From NCBI GenBank assembly GCA_937873715.1, contig CALMYJ010000017.1, forward strand, positions 1 through 51,104: a DNA stretch of 51,104 bases, in the 5' to 3' direction. This stretch comes from an uncultured Chitinophagaceae bacterium (GTDB taxonomy: Bacteria; Bacteroidota; Bacteroidia; Chitinophagales; Chitinophagaceae). Position 1 is the first letter of the stretch, and every line of letters begins with the position of its first letter. This document shows, piece after piece, positions 8,719-18,109 of this stretch. The translations under genes were made by a program, and so were the position numbers. Below the pieces are notes generated by a model that worked only from the letters and a program-made list of their open reading frames with translations, did not search any database and was not told the origin of the DNA.

Positions 8719-9759
8719 ATGAAACAATTTTTTATTCTATTCTTTGTACTATTTACAGCCATCAGTGCTACAGCTCAAAAAGCCAGTTATAAAGTGTCGC
8801 TAATTGGTTTTTATAATCTCGAAAACCTGTATGATACCATCAATGACCCCAATGTTAATGATGAGGAGTTTTTGCCCGGTAGCGAACGAAATTATCATTC
8901 GGGAGTATATTGGGATAAAATAGGCCGGTTGGCCGATGTGTTATCACAAATAGGTACAGATATTACACCAGATGGGTTGGCAATGGTAGGTGTAGCCGAA
9001 GTTGAAAACGAAGCGGTATTACAAGACCTGGTGAATCATACCTTACTTAAAAAAAGAAAATGGAAAGTAGTGCATTACAATTCGCCCGATTTGCGTGGGG
9101 TGGATGTAGGCTTTTTATATAACCCCAAATATTTTACCGTGCTGGAAAGCCGGCCTTATTTTGTACAGTTGCCCGGTGGCGCTAAAGATTCCTATTTAAC
9201 AAGGGATGTGCTGTATGTAAAAGGCGTAATGGATGGGGATACGGTATTTGTATTTGTAAACCACTGGCCCTCCCGCCGTGGTGGCGAAGAACGTTCGGCG
9301 CCCGGCCGGGCTGCAGCAGCCAGTGTGGTTAAGGCAAGGATTGATTCGGTGCAGGCCATTAACCCAAATTATAAAATTGTAGTGATGGGCGACCTTAATG
9401 ACGACCCTATTAGCCCCAGTGTAACAAAAGTGCTGGGTGCAAAAGGAAAAAAAGAGGATGTAAAACCCACCGGGCTGTTTAATCCTTTTACAGAGTTTTA
9501 CAAAAAAGGCATTGGTACTTCGCCGTATAATGATGCCTGGGGTTTGTTCGACCAGGTGATTGTGTCGGGTAACTGGCTCACCAAGGAGCAGCAAGGTTAT
9601 CATTATGCCAAGGCGGTTATATTTAATAAAGAATTTATGATACAGCAAACCGGCAGGTGGAAAGGCTATAGCAAACGCACCTGGGATGGTATAACTTACA
9701 ATTACGGCTATAGCGATCACTTCCCGGTGTATTTGGTAACCTTAAAGAAAATGGAGTAA
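8719..9759 (+). CDS. Secreted endonuclease/exonuclease/phosphatase family protein
   Basis: A 346-residue exported metal-dependent phosphodiesterase or phosphatase of the EEP (DNase I-like) fold. A signal peptide (MKQFFILFFVLFTAISATAQ) is followed by the fold's hallmarks in order: FYNLENLYD, VAEVENE (metal-binding Glu), NHWPSRRGG (catalytic His), VMGDLNDDP (Asp-x-Asn) and SDHFPVYL (Asp-His pair). Length and motifs are complete, so it should be active. It is transcribed away from the receptor-lipoprotein operon from a shared 200-bp control region, a typical layout for genes that work together. Substrate (DNA, RNA, nucleotide or another phosphoester) cannot be told from sequence. Confidence 0.88.
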   Translation: MKQFFILFFVLFTAISATAQKASYKVSLIGFYNLENLYDTINDPNVNDEEFLPGSERNYHSGVYWDKIGRLADVLSQIGTDITPDGLAMVGVAEVENEAVLQDLVNHTLLKKRKWKVVHYNSPDLRGVDVGFLYNPKYFTVLESRPYFVQLPGGAKDSYLTRDVLYVKGVMDGDTVFVFVNHWPSRRGGEERSAPGRAAAASVVKARIDSVQAINPNYKIVVMGDLNDDPISPSVTKVLGAKGKKEDVKPTGLFNPFTEFYKKGIGTSPYNDAWGLFDQVIVSGNWLTKEQQGYHYAKAVIFNKEFMIQQTGRWKGYSKRTWDGITYNYGYSDHFPVYLVTLKKME

Positions 9760-9791
9760 GAGGAGTCTTTATTGGTTGTTCAAATATTATT

Positions 9792-9827
9792 AGCGGCGCA
9801 CTGCTTTGCAGTGCGCCGCTGCTTTTA
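9792..9827 (+). terminator. Terminator of the secreted nuclease gene
   Basis: A perfect 13-bp stem, AGCGGCGCACTGC (9792-9804) with its complement (9808-9820), loop TTT, followed by GCTTTTAT. The T run is short but the stem is very strong. Confidence 0.6.
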
Positions 9828-9842
9828 TACCGCTTCTTTGCA

Positions 9843-9937
9843 GTCATCCTGAACGCAGTGAAGGATCTGCCGGTTAGTATTGCAGGTGTTGAGCATTTGT
9901 ACAACTGTTAGGCAGATTCCTCGTTCCTCGGAATGAC
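9843..9937. repeat. Imperfect inverted repeat of the GTCATCCTGA...AGGATCTG class
   Basis: The left arm 9843-9871 (GTCATCCTGAACGCAGTGAA, then GGATCTGCC) is the imperfect inverse of the right arm 9911-9937 (GGCAGATTCCTCGTTCCTCG, then GAATGAC). About 40 bases separate them. A further partial unit, CAGATTCCTCTTTCGATTGC, begins at 9950. Elements of this sequence class are dispersed between genes in many Bacteroidota. The remainder of 9760-10197 shows no supportable gene. Confidence 0.6.
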
Positions 9938-10197
9938 AAAGCAACTTCAGCAGATTCCTCTTTCGATTGCTATCGCTCCCAAATGAAAAATGCTTAGTCT
10001 TTATGATACCGGAACCGCTTACCCGGTTGGCACACAATACTGCATTGGAAAAAATATTTGCCGGCAGACGGTATGCACCGGCACCTTAAAATATAGGGTA
10101 AAATAAGTACGCATTCAAATCTGAGGCATAGTAGTTACGCCACATTTTTATTAGCTGCTTTTTTTGCATTAACTTACCCCAATTGAAAAAAACTGCT

Positions 10198-11700
10198 ATG
10201 AAAAAATTACACCTGTTGCTTACCTATCTCTGCTTTAGCACGGTACTAACTGCTCAAAAAAATCCTGTTGTTGTCGACAAAGAATTTATTCCATCCGGTA
10301 CACAGGTTACCGTTACCAAACATACGTACACCGCTGCTACAGGCAATAGTGCCTACACTGTTCATACCGGCTACCTCGATATAAAAAACGATACCGGTAA
10401 GCTGGTGGCAAAAATATTTTTCACTTATTATAAAAAGGATGGCGAAGAGGTGAGCCGCAGGCCGGTTTGCTTTACGTTCAATGGTGGCCCGGGCTCATCC
10501 AGCGTATGGCTGCATGTGGGCGGACTGGCGCCAAAACGGGTACAGTTGCAGGATGACGGCACAGCTACTGCACCACCTTACAAAATGATCAACAACGAGT
10601 ATAGCTGGCTCGATAAAACCGACCTGGTTTTCATCGACCCTGTGGCCACGGGCTACAGCCGCCCGGCACCCGGCGAAAACCCAAAGCAATTTCATGGCTA
10701 TGTAGAGGATATACAATCTGTAGGGGCGTTTATCCGGCATTTTCTTTCAAAATACGAACGCTGGGCTTCGCCCAAATACCTTGCCGGCGAAAGCTATGGC
10801 ACCACCAGGGCAGCAGGCTTATCTAAATACCTGCAGGATAGTTATCGTATATACTTCAACGGTATCTTCCTTATTTCGCCGGTACTCAACTTTGGCACCA
10901 ACGATTATTATGTTGGCCACGATTTACCCCGTGCACTTTACCTGCCTTCATTTACCGCTGCGGCCTGGTACCATAAAAAACTGGCACCTGCCCTGCAGCA
11001 GGATTTTAACAGGGCCATTAAAGAAAGCGAACAATTTGCCCTGGGCGAATATGCTTCGGCGTTATTGCAGGGCGACTGGCTTACAGAAGCCGATAAAAGC
11101 AAGATAGCAGAGAAGATGAGTTACTATACCGGCCTTACCAAAGCATTTTGCCTACAGGCCAACCTGAGGGTAACCGAAGAAAGATTTTATAAAGAGTTGC
11201 GGCGGGGTGATGGCCTGACTATCGGACGGCTCGATGCCCGGTTTACAGGCCGGGATTTGGATGATGCCGGAGAGTATGTAAGTTTTGACCCGTCATTCAC
11301 AAATATCGACGGGCCATTTACTTCTGCCATTAACGACTATTTTCAGCGTGACTTAAATTTTAAAGACGAGAAACCCTACAATATTTTTGGCAACGTATAT
11401 CCCTGGAATTACAGCAATGTGCAAAATAAGTTTTTAAATGTGGCCGAAAGTCTGAGAGATGCCATGACAAAGAACCCGGCCCTGAAAGTGTATATTGGCT
11501 CTGGCTATTACGATTTTGCCACCCCTTATTTTACTGCTGCATATGATGTGGAGCACATGTTTTTGCGGCCAGAAGCCAGGAAAAATATTAAGCACTATTA
11601 TTATCATGCCGGTCACATGTATTACATCAACATGCCCGATTTGGTGCAGTTTAAAAAAGATATCGATGCTTTTTTTGACTGGAGCTTGAAGGGTAAATAA
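10198..11700 (+). CDS. Secreted peptidase S10 family (serine carboxypeptidase-like) protein
   Basis: A 500-residue exported serine peptidase. The ATG at 10198 gives a signal peptide (MKKLHLLLTYLCFSTVLTAQ); an in-frame TTG at 10183 only adds MKKTA. The S10 landmarks are present: FNGGPGSSS (oxyanion region, about residue 95), AGESYGTTR with the catalytic Ser at about 199, YDFATPYF with the catalytic Asp at about 435, and HAGHMYYI with the catalytic His near 466. The family removes C-terminal residues from peptides in acidic or extracytoplasmic settings. It is monocistronic with a strong terminator. The likely location is the periplasm or outside the cell. Confidence 0.9.
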   Translation: MKKLHLLLTYLCFSTVLTAQKNPVVVDKEFIPSGTQVTVTKHTYTAATGNSAYTVHTGYLDIKNDTGKLVAKIFFTYYKKDGEEVSRRPVCFTFNGGPGSSSVWLHVGGLAPKRVQLQDDGTATAPPYKMINNEYSWLDKTDLVFIDPVATGYSRPAPGENPKQFHGYVEDIQSVGAFIRHFLSKYERWASPKYLAGESYGTTRAAGLSKYLQDSYRIYFNGIFLISPVLNFGTNDYYVGHDLPRALYLPSFTAAAWYHKKLAPALQQDFNRAIKESEQFALGEYASALLQGDWLTEADKSKIAEKMSYYTGLTKAFCLQANLRVTEERFYKELRRGDGLTIGRLDARFTGRDLDDAGEYVSFDPSFTNIDGPFTSAINDYFQRDLNFKDEKPYNIFGNVYPWNYSNVQNKFLNVAESLRDAMTKNPALKVYIGSGYYDFATPYFTAAYDVEHMFLRPEARKNIKHYYYHAGHMYYINMPDLVQFKKDIDAFFDWSLKGK

Positions 11701-11721
11701 CCGCCATCGTTTGCAAAAGAA

Positions 11722-11751
11722 AATCCCGGCTTTTACGCCGGGATTTTTTTA
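11722..11751 (+). terminator. Terminator of the S10 peptidase gene
   Basis: AATCCCGGC (11722-11730) pairs with GCCGGGATT (11737-11745), followed by TTTTTT. Confidence 0.85.
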
Positions 11752-11958
11752 CACCATTAACCTGTTTCAGAAAGGTAAGCGCAGGTTTTTTCAAGTACCA
11801 TAGGTGATCTTAAAAACGGGACTTATATTGTCTTTCTGAGAACCAACCCTCAAATAGAGGATGCAAAGTTAGTTATGCAACTATTATGGCTGTAGCTATA
11901 TCGGGCATTATGCTGTCTGCAAAAGTTCAATTCCGTTAATAAAAAGCAAAATCATTGT

Positions 11959-12936
11959 TTAAACATCGCTGGGCAGCATGTTAAATTCCTTGCGGTAGGC
12001 TATTGAAAAATTACTGAGGTTGCGAAATCCCAGCAGCAAACCAATTTCCTTGATAGAAAAACGCCGGGCACGGAGCAACTGCCGGGCTTTTAGCATCCTG
12101 CTTTTTTGATAATACTCATAAATACTGTAGCTGTATACCTGCTTAAAAGTATTCTTTAGTTTGGTTTCGCTCATCATGGCGGTTTTGGCCAGTTCGGGTA
12201 TGGTAGGGGGCGGTACCGATAAGTCTTTAACGAGGATAGATTCTATCTGCATCATCATGCGTATGGTTTCTTCCGGCAGCGTTTTATGGTTTTTTGTTTG
12301 CTGCCTGTTGTACAGTGTTTTAAAAAACATTTCCATCAGCAACATTACCCTGTTTTGCTGTATGGCTTTTTGCAGCGGTTCGCCATCTTTAATAAAAAAA
12401 ATATCTTCCATCAGTTCCCTGTAGTGAAAGTTGAGTAGCTCAAAATTAAAAACCGGAGTTTTGATAGATAAGTATTGCCGAAGTAATTCATCATCTGCCT
12501 GGATGCCAAAATGCTGCTGCAGCCATTCAGCCGTAAAATATATATTCACACACCTGTCTTGTATACCGGCTGGTGCAGTGTACGAAAAATTGCTGAGTGC
12601 ATTGGTAAGCGCTATGCCGGAGAATACGTCATTGTTTTCTTTGTGAACGTTTTTATCTACCTGTATGGTAAGGCCCGATACATGCAGCACTTCATCAAAG
12701 CGGAGGGTAAAGCTCTGTTCGGCTGAGGGCAGTCTTATAAATTGTACCGGCTGTATGGTTACCGTTTCATTTACCAGTAATTGCAAGCCATTGGCGAGGC
12801 TGGCAAAGCGTACATAACCCGAGCCAATGTGCGGCGGCAGGTGCAGCATATTGTTGTCAATATGTACATGCAGGGCTTTGGCAAGCAACCTGAAATATTG
12901 TTGATGGTCGCAGTATTTATATTTGAATTCAAACAC
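11959..12936 (-). CDS. AraC-family transcriptional regulator (downstream paralogue)
   Basis: About 325 residues with a C-terminal AraC/XylS double helix-turn-helix: TIPELAKTAMMSETKLKNTF, then YQKSRMLKARQLL and SIKEIGLLLGFRNLSNFSIA. The N-terminal 200 residues are a sensor region of unknown ligand. The first ATG (13086) would overlap the upstream gene by 104 bases and add unrelated residues. Alignment with the adjacent paralogue puts the start near the GTG at 12936 (VFEFKYKYCDHQQYF), just after a TATCTTTA element (12954-12961). An ATG at 12852 (MLHLPPHIGSG) is the other option, so the start is uncertain. It is paired in tandem with the gene at 12983-13978. Confidence 0.78.
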   Translation of the reverse strand: MFEFKYKYCDHQQYFRLLAKALHVHIDNNMLHLPPHIGSGYVRFASLANGLQLLVNETVTIQPVQFIRLPSAEQSFTLRFDEVLHVSGLTIQVDKNVHKENNDVFSGIALTNALSNFSYTAPAGIQDRCVNIYFTAEWLQQHFGIQADDELLRQYLSIKTPVFNFELLNFHYRELMEDIFFIKDGEPLQKAIQQNRVMLLMEMFFKTLYNRQQTKNHKTLPEETIRMMMQIESILVKDLSVPPPTIPELAKTAMMSETKLKNTFKQVYSYSIYEYYQKSRMLKARQLLRARRFSIKEIGLLLGFRNLSNFSIAYRKEFNMLPSDV

Positions 12937-12953
12937 AGTGGTGCTGGTTGTAC

Positions 12954-12961
12954 TAAAGATA
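12954..12961 (-). promoter_or_regulatory. Possible -7 element (TATCTTTA) of the downstream AraC-family gene
   Basis: TATCTTTA on the minus strand lies 17 bases before the GTG at 12936 and between the two paralogues. No -33 TTG was found at the right distance. Confidence 0.35.
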
Positions 12962-12982
12962 AAGAAGATATTGCCTTTATGT

Positions 12983-13978
12983 TTAAATCTTTTGCAGCAG
13001 TTGGCCGGGTAGCTGGTTAAATTGTTTTTTAAAGGCAAGAATAAAGTTCGACGTGCTGGAGTAGCCCACCAGTTGTGCCGTTTCATTTACATTGTGCCTG
13101 CCTTCAAGTAATATTTCACGGGCATATTGCATGCGCATTTTTTGGTAATAGGCATACACGCTGTCGCCATACAGGGTTTTAAAGTTTTTTTTAAGCCTGC
13201 TGCTGCTGATGTTTAATGTTTTTGCCAGAGCATCAATAGTAAATGCCGGTACCGAAAAATCCTGTACCAGTAATTGTTCGGCCTTTATCAGCCTCTGCAC
13301 TTCTGCCTCATCAAGGCTGTGCGGCGCTTCCAGTTTTTTCAGCTTCTCAGCCAGCCGGGTAAAAAAGCGCTCCAGCAGCAGTGTAACCCTGTTTTGCAAA
13401 AAAACAGTTTGAAGGGGGTCGCTTTTATCCGTTTTCCACAAGGCTTCCATTAAACCAAGATATTCGGTATCCAGCGGTTCAATATCGTAGCAGGCGGTTT
13501 TAAGTGATACGTATTTTTCCAGTCCGCTTTCAGCGGCATCCAGGCCAAGGTATTTTTTGAGCCAAACTTCGCTAAAGATGATTTTTACTGTTTTAAAAGG
13601 CGTATGGGCAGATATTTCTTCACTGTTGTTAAAGGCATTACTGGTAAGCCGGGCTACCGAGTGCCGGGTTTGGGTTTTTTGCAGTATTTCGCCATCTACA
13701 CTAAAGCGGGCAGTATCGGTAATAAAAGCATCGTCAAAATGAAGGATGTAAAAACGGCTGTCTGATTTTTTCCGCCTTGCCACTGCAGGTAAATTTAAAC
13801 AGGCATCAGCAAGTAATACCTGCAGCCCCTCGGCAATTTCCAGTATTTTGATGGTGCCCCTGCCAAGTGGCGGCAGTATCGTAACATAATCTTCACCGTT
13901 ATAAGGTATGTGCATGGCAGCAGCCAGGCTAGCCAGCAGGCTTTTATTGTCGGTATGATTGATGTCTAAAACAATCAT
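12983..13978 (-). CDS. AraC-family transcriptional regulator (upstream paralogue)
   Basis: 331 residues with the C-terminal AraC-type DNA-binding domain: FTIDALAKTLNISSSRLKKN (first HTH, from about residue 245), YQKMRMQYAREIL, then NVNETAQLVGYSSTSNF (second HTH). The N-terminal part aligns with the neighbouring gene along its whole length (for example ILPPLGRGTIKILEIAEGLQ against HLPPHIGSGYVRFASLANGL), so the two arose by tandem duplication. There is no cupin motif that would name an effector. Its targets are unknown; nearby candidates are the S10 peptidase and pspC genes, but nothing in the sequence links them. Confidence 0.88.
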   Translation of the reverse strand: MIVLDINHTDNKSLLASLAAAMHIPYNGEDYVTILPPLGRGTIKILEIAEGLQVLLADACLNLPAVARRKKSDSRFYILHFDDAFITDTARFSVDGEILQKTQTRHSVARLTSNAFNNSEEISAHTPFKTVKIIFSEVWLKKYLGLDAAESGLEKYVSLKTACYDIEPLDTEYLGLMEALWKTDKSDPLQTVFLQNRVTLLLERFFTRLAEKLKKLEAPHSLDEAEVQRLIKAEQLLVQDFSVPAFTIDALAKTLNISSSRLKKNFKTLYGDSVYAYYQKMRMQYAREILLEGRHNVNETAQLVGYSSTSNFILAFKKQFNQLPGQLLQKI

Positions 13979-14031
13979 GAAGCAGGTATAAAAATGTATG
14001 TAGGGGAAGGGCTAAAAATATACACAGGGCA

Positions 14032-14253
14032 TCAGCGGTATTTTAAAGGATTGCGGCGGGCACTTAATATATAACGTTTAATATTCATCCAAAAAGCGAT
14101 GAACAGGTAAATGATAACAGGCGAGCCCATTGTCATAAAAGAAATATAAATAAAATATTTGCGGATAACGGCAGTGGCAATGCCCATTTTTTCGCCAATA
14201 GCGGTACACACACCAAATACCTGCCATTCGATGAATTGCTTAAAGCGGTTCAT
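14032..14253 (-). CDS. PspC domain protein
   Basis: A 73-residue membrane protein of the PspC family. The typical N-terminal pattern is visible (VFGVCTAIGEKMGIATAVIR, the helix that packs on the membrane), followed by one long transmembrane segment (residues about 30-55) and a basic tail (RRNPLKYR). PspC proteins sense or answer envelope stress; here no pspA or pspB is adjacent, so only the domain can be called. The gene lies alone between the AraC-family genes and aconitase. Confidence 0.85.
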   Translation of the reverse strand: MNRFKQFIEWQVFGVCTAIGEKMGIATAVIRKYFIYISFMTMGSPVIIYLFIAFWMNIKRYILSARRNPLKYR

Positions 14254-14318
14254 AACAGTAAAGTTATAGAATTAATCAAAAGGATGAACGTTACTTAAAA
14301 TCCATTATTGTTTTTTTG

Positions 14319-14326
14319 TAATTTCG
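14319..14326 (+). promoter_or_regulatory. -7 element (TAATTTCG) upstream of aconitase
   Basis: TAATTTCG resembles TAnnTTTG and is about 125 bases before the ATG at 14453, giving a long leader. The TTG at 14308-14310 is too close to be the -33 element. Confidence 0.3.
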
Positions 14327-14452
14327 CCGCAATCCACGTTTTTAAGGCTTTCAAACCGGGGCGGGCATTTTTTAATATAAAATGTATATCACCCCGGGTT
14401 GTTTGAATGGAAACGATTTGGCAAGCATTTTTCAACCCCTCAAATATGTACT

Positions 14453-16717
14453 ATGGCTTTTGACATCGACATGATTAAAAAGGTGTACGCTAACTTCGGC
14501 AGCCGTATAGAAGCGGCTCGTAAAGTAACTGGCAAACCCCTTACCCTTACCGAAAAAATATTATATGCCCACCTTTGGCAGGGCGATGCCACAGAAGTGT
14601 ACGAACGTGGTAAAAGCTACGTTGATTTTGCCCCCGACCGTGTAGCGATGCAGGATGCCACCGCACAAATGGCCCTGCTGCAGTTTATGCAGGCCGGCCG
14701 TAAAAAAGTAGCAGTACCCTCCACCGTTCACTGCGATCACCTTATTGTGGCCAAAGACAATAGCAAAGTAGATTTGGAAAGAGCCGTAAATGAAAGCAGC
14801 GAAGTATACGATTTCCTTGCTTCTGTTTCAGATAAATATGGTATTGGTTTCTGGAAGCCCGGTGCCGGTATCATTCACCAGGTGGTGCTGGAAAACTATG
14901 CCTTCCCCGGCGGTATGATGATTGGTACCGACAGCCATACCGTAAATGCCGGTGGCCTGGGTATGATTGCCATTGGTGTGGGTGGTGCCGATGCCTGCGA
15001 TGTAATGGCAGGCCTGCCCTGGGAACTTAAAATGCCAAAACTAATCGGTGTAAAACTTACCGGCAAACTCAGCGGCTGGACGGCACCCAAAGACGTAATC
15101 CTAAAAGTGGCCGGTATCCTTACCGTAAAAGGTGGCACCGGCGCTGTGGTGGAATATTTTGGCGAAGGAGCCGTTGCCATGAGCTGTACCGGTAAAGGCA
15201 CCATTTGTAATATGGGTGCCGAAATTGGCGCTACTACCTCTACTTTCGGATACGACGAAAGCATGAGCCGCTACCTCAAATCTACCGGCCGTGCTGATGT
15301 AGCCGAACTGGCCGATGGTATTAAAGAACACCTTACTGCCGATGCGGAAGTATATGCCAATCCCGAAAAATATTTCGACCAGGTGATTGAAATCAATTTG
15401 AGTGAACTGGAACCACATCTTAATGGGCCATTTACCCCGGATTTGGCCACGCCAATTTCAAAAATGAAAGAAGCAGCGGCTGCCAACAACTGGCCTACCA
15501 AAGTAGAAGTGGGTTTAATTGGCAGTTGTACCAATTCTTCTTACGAAGATATTTCGAGGGCAGTAAGCCTGGCCAAGCAGGTAGCTGAAAAGGGTTTGAA
15601 AACAAAAGCCCAGTTTACCATTACACCAGGTAGTGAGCAGGTACGTTATACCATTGAAAGGGACGGCTTTTTAAATACATTCGATAAAATTGGAGCTACC
15701 GTTTTTGCCAACGCCTGCGGCCCCTGTATTGGTATGTGGGAAAGGATGGGTGCCGAAAAACAGGAACGCAACACCATCGTTCACTCCTTTAACCGCAACT
15801 TTGCCAAACGTGCCGATGGCAATCCCAATACACTGGCATTTGTGGCTTCGCCCGAATTAGTAACGGCACTGGCTATTGCCGGCGACCTTACTTTTAACCC
15901 ACTAACGGATACGCTTACCAACGAAAAAGGCGAACAGGTAAAATTAGATCCGCCAAGTGGCGATGAACTGCCGCCCAAAGGCTTTGCTGTGGAAGATGCC
16001 GGTTACCAGGCGCCTGCCGAAGATGGCAGTGCCGTACAAGTGGTGGTTTCTCCTGCCAGTAACCGACTGCAACTGCTGGACCCCTTTGCGGCCTGGGAAG
16101 GTATCGATCTTAAAGGACTGAAGCTGTTGATAAAAGCAAAAGGAAAATGTACTACTGATCATATCAGTATGGCAGGCCCCTGGCTTAAGTTCCGTGGTCA
16201 TCTTGATAACATCAGCAACAACCTTCTGATTGGTGCTGTTAACTTTTTTAATGAAAAAACAGACAACGTTAAAAACCAGCTTACCGGCGAATACGGCCCT
16301 GTGCCAAAAACACAAAGGGCTTACAAAGCGGCAGGTATTGGCTCAATAGTGGTAGGCGACGAAAACTATGGCGAAGGCTCATCCCGTGAACATGCCGCTA
16401 TGGAACCCCGTCATCTTGGTGTACGTGCCGTACTGGTAAAATCATTTGCCCGTATCCACGAAACCAACCTGAAAAAACAGGGGATGCTGGCGCTTACTTT
16501 TGCCAATAAGGAAGATTACGACAAAATACAGGAAGACGATACCATTGATATCATCGGCCTTACCAGTTTTGCACCCGGCAAGTCGCTCGAAATTGTATTG
16601 CATCATGCCGATGGCAGCAGTGATACCATCCAGGTAAATCATACTTATAATGAACAGCAGATTGAATGGTTTAAAGCCGGTGGCGCTTTAAACATCATTC
16701 GCAGGCAGTTTGCATAA
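14453..16717 (+). CDS. acn: Aconitate hydratase
   Basis: Interconverts citrate and isocitrate in the TCA cycle. The 754-residue length and motif order fit the mitochondrial-type aconitases common in Bacteroidota. Seen in order: [12 protein letters not shown] (about residue 90), [13 protein letters not shown] (about 155), [10 protein letters not shown] and [11 protein letters not shown] (the three 4Fe-4S cysteines), [17 protein letters not shown], and [18 protein letters not shown] in the swivelling C-terminal domain. The start [17 protein letters not shown] is preferred over an ATG at 14399-14406, which adds 18 unrelated residues. It is monocistronic with a terminator. Confidence 0.97.
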   Translation: MAFDIDMIKKVYANFGSRIEAARKVTGKPLTLTEKILYAHLWQGDATEVYERGKSYVDFAPDRVAMQDATAQMALLQFMQAGRKKVAVPSTVHCDHLIVAKDNSKVDLERAVNESSEVYDFLASVSDKYGIGFWKPGAGIIHQVVLENYAFPGGMMIGTDSHTVNAGGLGMIAIGVGGADACDVMAGLPWELKMPKLIGVKLTGKLSGWTAPKDVILKVAGILTVKGGTGAVVEYFGEGAVAMSCTGKGTICNMGAEIGATTSTFGYDESMSRYLKSTGRADVAELADGIKEHLTADAEVYANPEKYFDQVIEINLSELEPHLNGPFTPDLATPISKMKEAAAANNWPTKVEVGLIGSCTNSSYEDISRAVSLAKQVAEKGLKTKAQFTITPGSEQVRYTIERDGFLNTFDKIGATVFANACGPCIGMWERMGAEKQERNTIVHSFNRNFAKRADGNPNTLAFVASPELVTALAIAGDLTFNPLTDTLTNEKGEQVKLDPPSGDELPPKGFAVEDAGYQAPAEDGSAVQVVVSPASNRLQLLDPFAAWEGIDLKGLKLLIKAKGKCTTDHISMAGPWLKFRGHLDNISNNLLIGAVNFFNEKTDNVKNQLTGEYGPVPKTQRAYKAAGIGSIVVGDENYGEGSSREHAAMEPRHLGVRAVLVKSFARIHETNLKKQGMLALTFANKEDYDKIQEDDTIDIIGLTSFAPGKSLEIVLHHADGSSDTIQVNHTYNEQQIEWFKAGGALNIIRRQFA

Positions 16718-16744
16718 CCCTATTTGCCAACGTGAAAATACAAG

Positions 16745-16780
16745 CAGCGAAACATCGGGAGGTGTTTCGCTGTTTTGTTT
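16745..16780 (+). terminator. Terminator of aconitase
   Basis: CAGCGAAACA (16745-16754) pairs with TGTTTCGCTG (16763-16772), followed by TTTTGTTTT. Confidence 0.75.
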
Positions 16781-17083
16781 TATATCATTTAATGATATCA
16801 ATATGCCTTGTATTATACTAAAAGGATATTTGCCTGCTTTTAAGGCAATAATTAAATTTGTAAAAACCTATGATTTTTTACCTGCACTTAAATCATAGCT
16901 AAAATCCTTTAGATTATATTTTCTGCAATATCCTCTGCAAGATTTTCGTTAATATCCAAATACTAAACTGTATTACTGTCAAACATGCCGGTTTTTTCTC
17001 TTGAGTAAACCCAAATGTTTAAAAAATCGTTTTTAATACAAGTTGATAGTAATACCAATTAATAACCATATAGCGAAGCGTAT
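16781..17083. other. AT-rich intergenic stretch with no supported gene
   Basis: After the aconitase terminator the sequence is AT-rich and has no reading frame with a credible start, no clear TAnnTTTG element and no strong hairpin. It must contain the promoter of the oxygenase gene at 17084, but none could be singled out. Confidence 0.5.
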
Positions 17084-17947
17084 ATGTCAAAGTATCTTGC
17101 CGAACAGCCAGTAATTGCCGATTTTGAAAATAAGGGCTACCTCGTAATCCGGGTAACGGATGAGGTAGTTAAAGCTATAGCCACAGTGTTTGAAACTGCG
17201 GCTGTATTTTTCAGGAGTGATAAGGCTGAAAAAAGTCAAAATTCCATACCTGCCCTTCACGAAGGATGGTATGATGTGGGCGGCGAGTTTTCTATAACCC
17301 CCGACAGGCCCGATTTACATGAGGCTTTTTGGGTTACGCAAAGGGCTATGGAAGCTGTAAAGCCCATCTATACGCCACTCGGGCTGGATTTCAACAATAA
17401 GATGCAGCATTGCATCAACATGTATAATGATATTGAACGCTCGGTTACCAAAATGCTGATGGAATACCTTGGTATACCAAAAGCAAAAGGGCCTGCATTT
17501 GAATGCAACAATAATTCGGATATGCAGGTGTTGTACTACCAGCCACACCTGTACGAAAGAGACCTGCTGCAGGATCCGCATGATGATGGCTTGTACATGA
17601 CTTTTGCAAAAGGTACACACCCCGGCCTCGAAATACAGTTGGCAGACGGTGCTTTTCATAAGCCATCACTCAAAGCCGATGAATTAATTGTAATGCCAGG
17701 CACTATTTTATCCTTAATGACCGGCTACAGGGTAAAGCCCCTGATACACCGCATTATGCGGCATGCCAACCAAACAGAACGTTTTTCATTAGTATATTTT
17801 ACCCTGCCTAATATGAAAGAAGGGGAAGTTATTGCCCCCTGGGTACTAAACGATACTAACCGTAATGTAGATATCATGGCCCGGATTATTGAAAACGAAA
17901 GCCAGTTTCTTACCGAGAAAGTAGCCGAACAGCAAACCGCCGGATAG
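17084..17947 (+). CDS. 2-oxoglutarate/Fe(II)-dependent oxygenase (isopenicillin N synthase-like)
   Basis: 287 residues. The C-terminal half carries the double-stranded beta-helix oxygenase motifs: DPHDDGLYMT with the HxD iron ligands at about 166 and 168, IHRIMRH with the distal His ligand at about 224, and RFSLVYF with the Arg expected to hold 2-oxoglutarate. The N-terminal segment (VIADFENKGYLVI) resembles the DIOX_N region of isopenicillin N synthase-like enzymes. A complete set of ligands suggests an active hydroxylase or related oxidase. The substrate is unknown and the neighbours (aconitase, nnr) give no direct hint. Confidence 0.85.
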   Translation: MSKYLAEQPVIADFENKGYLVIRVTDEVVKAIATVFETAAVFFRSDKAEKSQNSIPALHEGWYDVGGEFSITPDRPDLHEAFWVTQRAMEAVKPIYTPLGLDFNNKMQHCINMYNDIERSVTKMLMEYLGIPKAKGPAFECNNNSDMQVLYYQPHLYERDLLQDPHDDGLYMTFAKGTHPGLEIQLADGAFHKPSLKADELIVMPGTILSLMTGYRVKPLIHRIMRHANQTERFSLVYFTLPNMKEGEVIAPWVLNDTNRNVDIMARIIENESQFLTEKVAEQQTAG

Positions 17948-18064
17948 GCAGGCATTGTTTTTTGTTGTACAGGTTTTACCATCCATTCATCCGGTACTGC
18001 AACCTTTGCTGTATACGGGTTGATAACTTTTTATTAGCCTTAACAGTTTTATTGCCCTGCAGAT

Positions 18065-18094
18065 TTGCCCGGTATTTTTACCGCCATACTTTTG
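18065..18094 (+). promoter_or_regulatory. Promoter of a small transcription unit
   Basis: TTG (18065-18067), 19 bases, then TACTTTTG (18087-18094), an exact TAnnTTTG match. It is followed 15 bases later by an ATG and about 235 bases later by a terminator. Confidence 0.5.
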
Positions 18095-18109
18095 TTGAAA
18101 AGTATAGCC

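Noticed and set aside
11759..11787. Second hairpin after the S10 peptidase terminator (AACCTG/CAGGTT plus T run)
   Set aside because: The stem is only 6 bp with a 17-base loop and lies between a strong terminator and the end of a convergent gene; it may be chance.
16710..16898. 62-codon frame after aconitase
   Set aside because: It begins at the aconitase stop and runs through the aconitase terminator hairpin, so it is not a plausible message.
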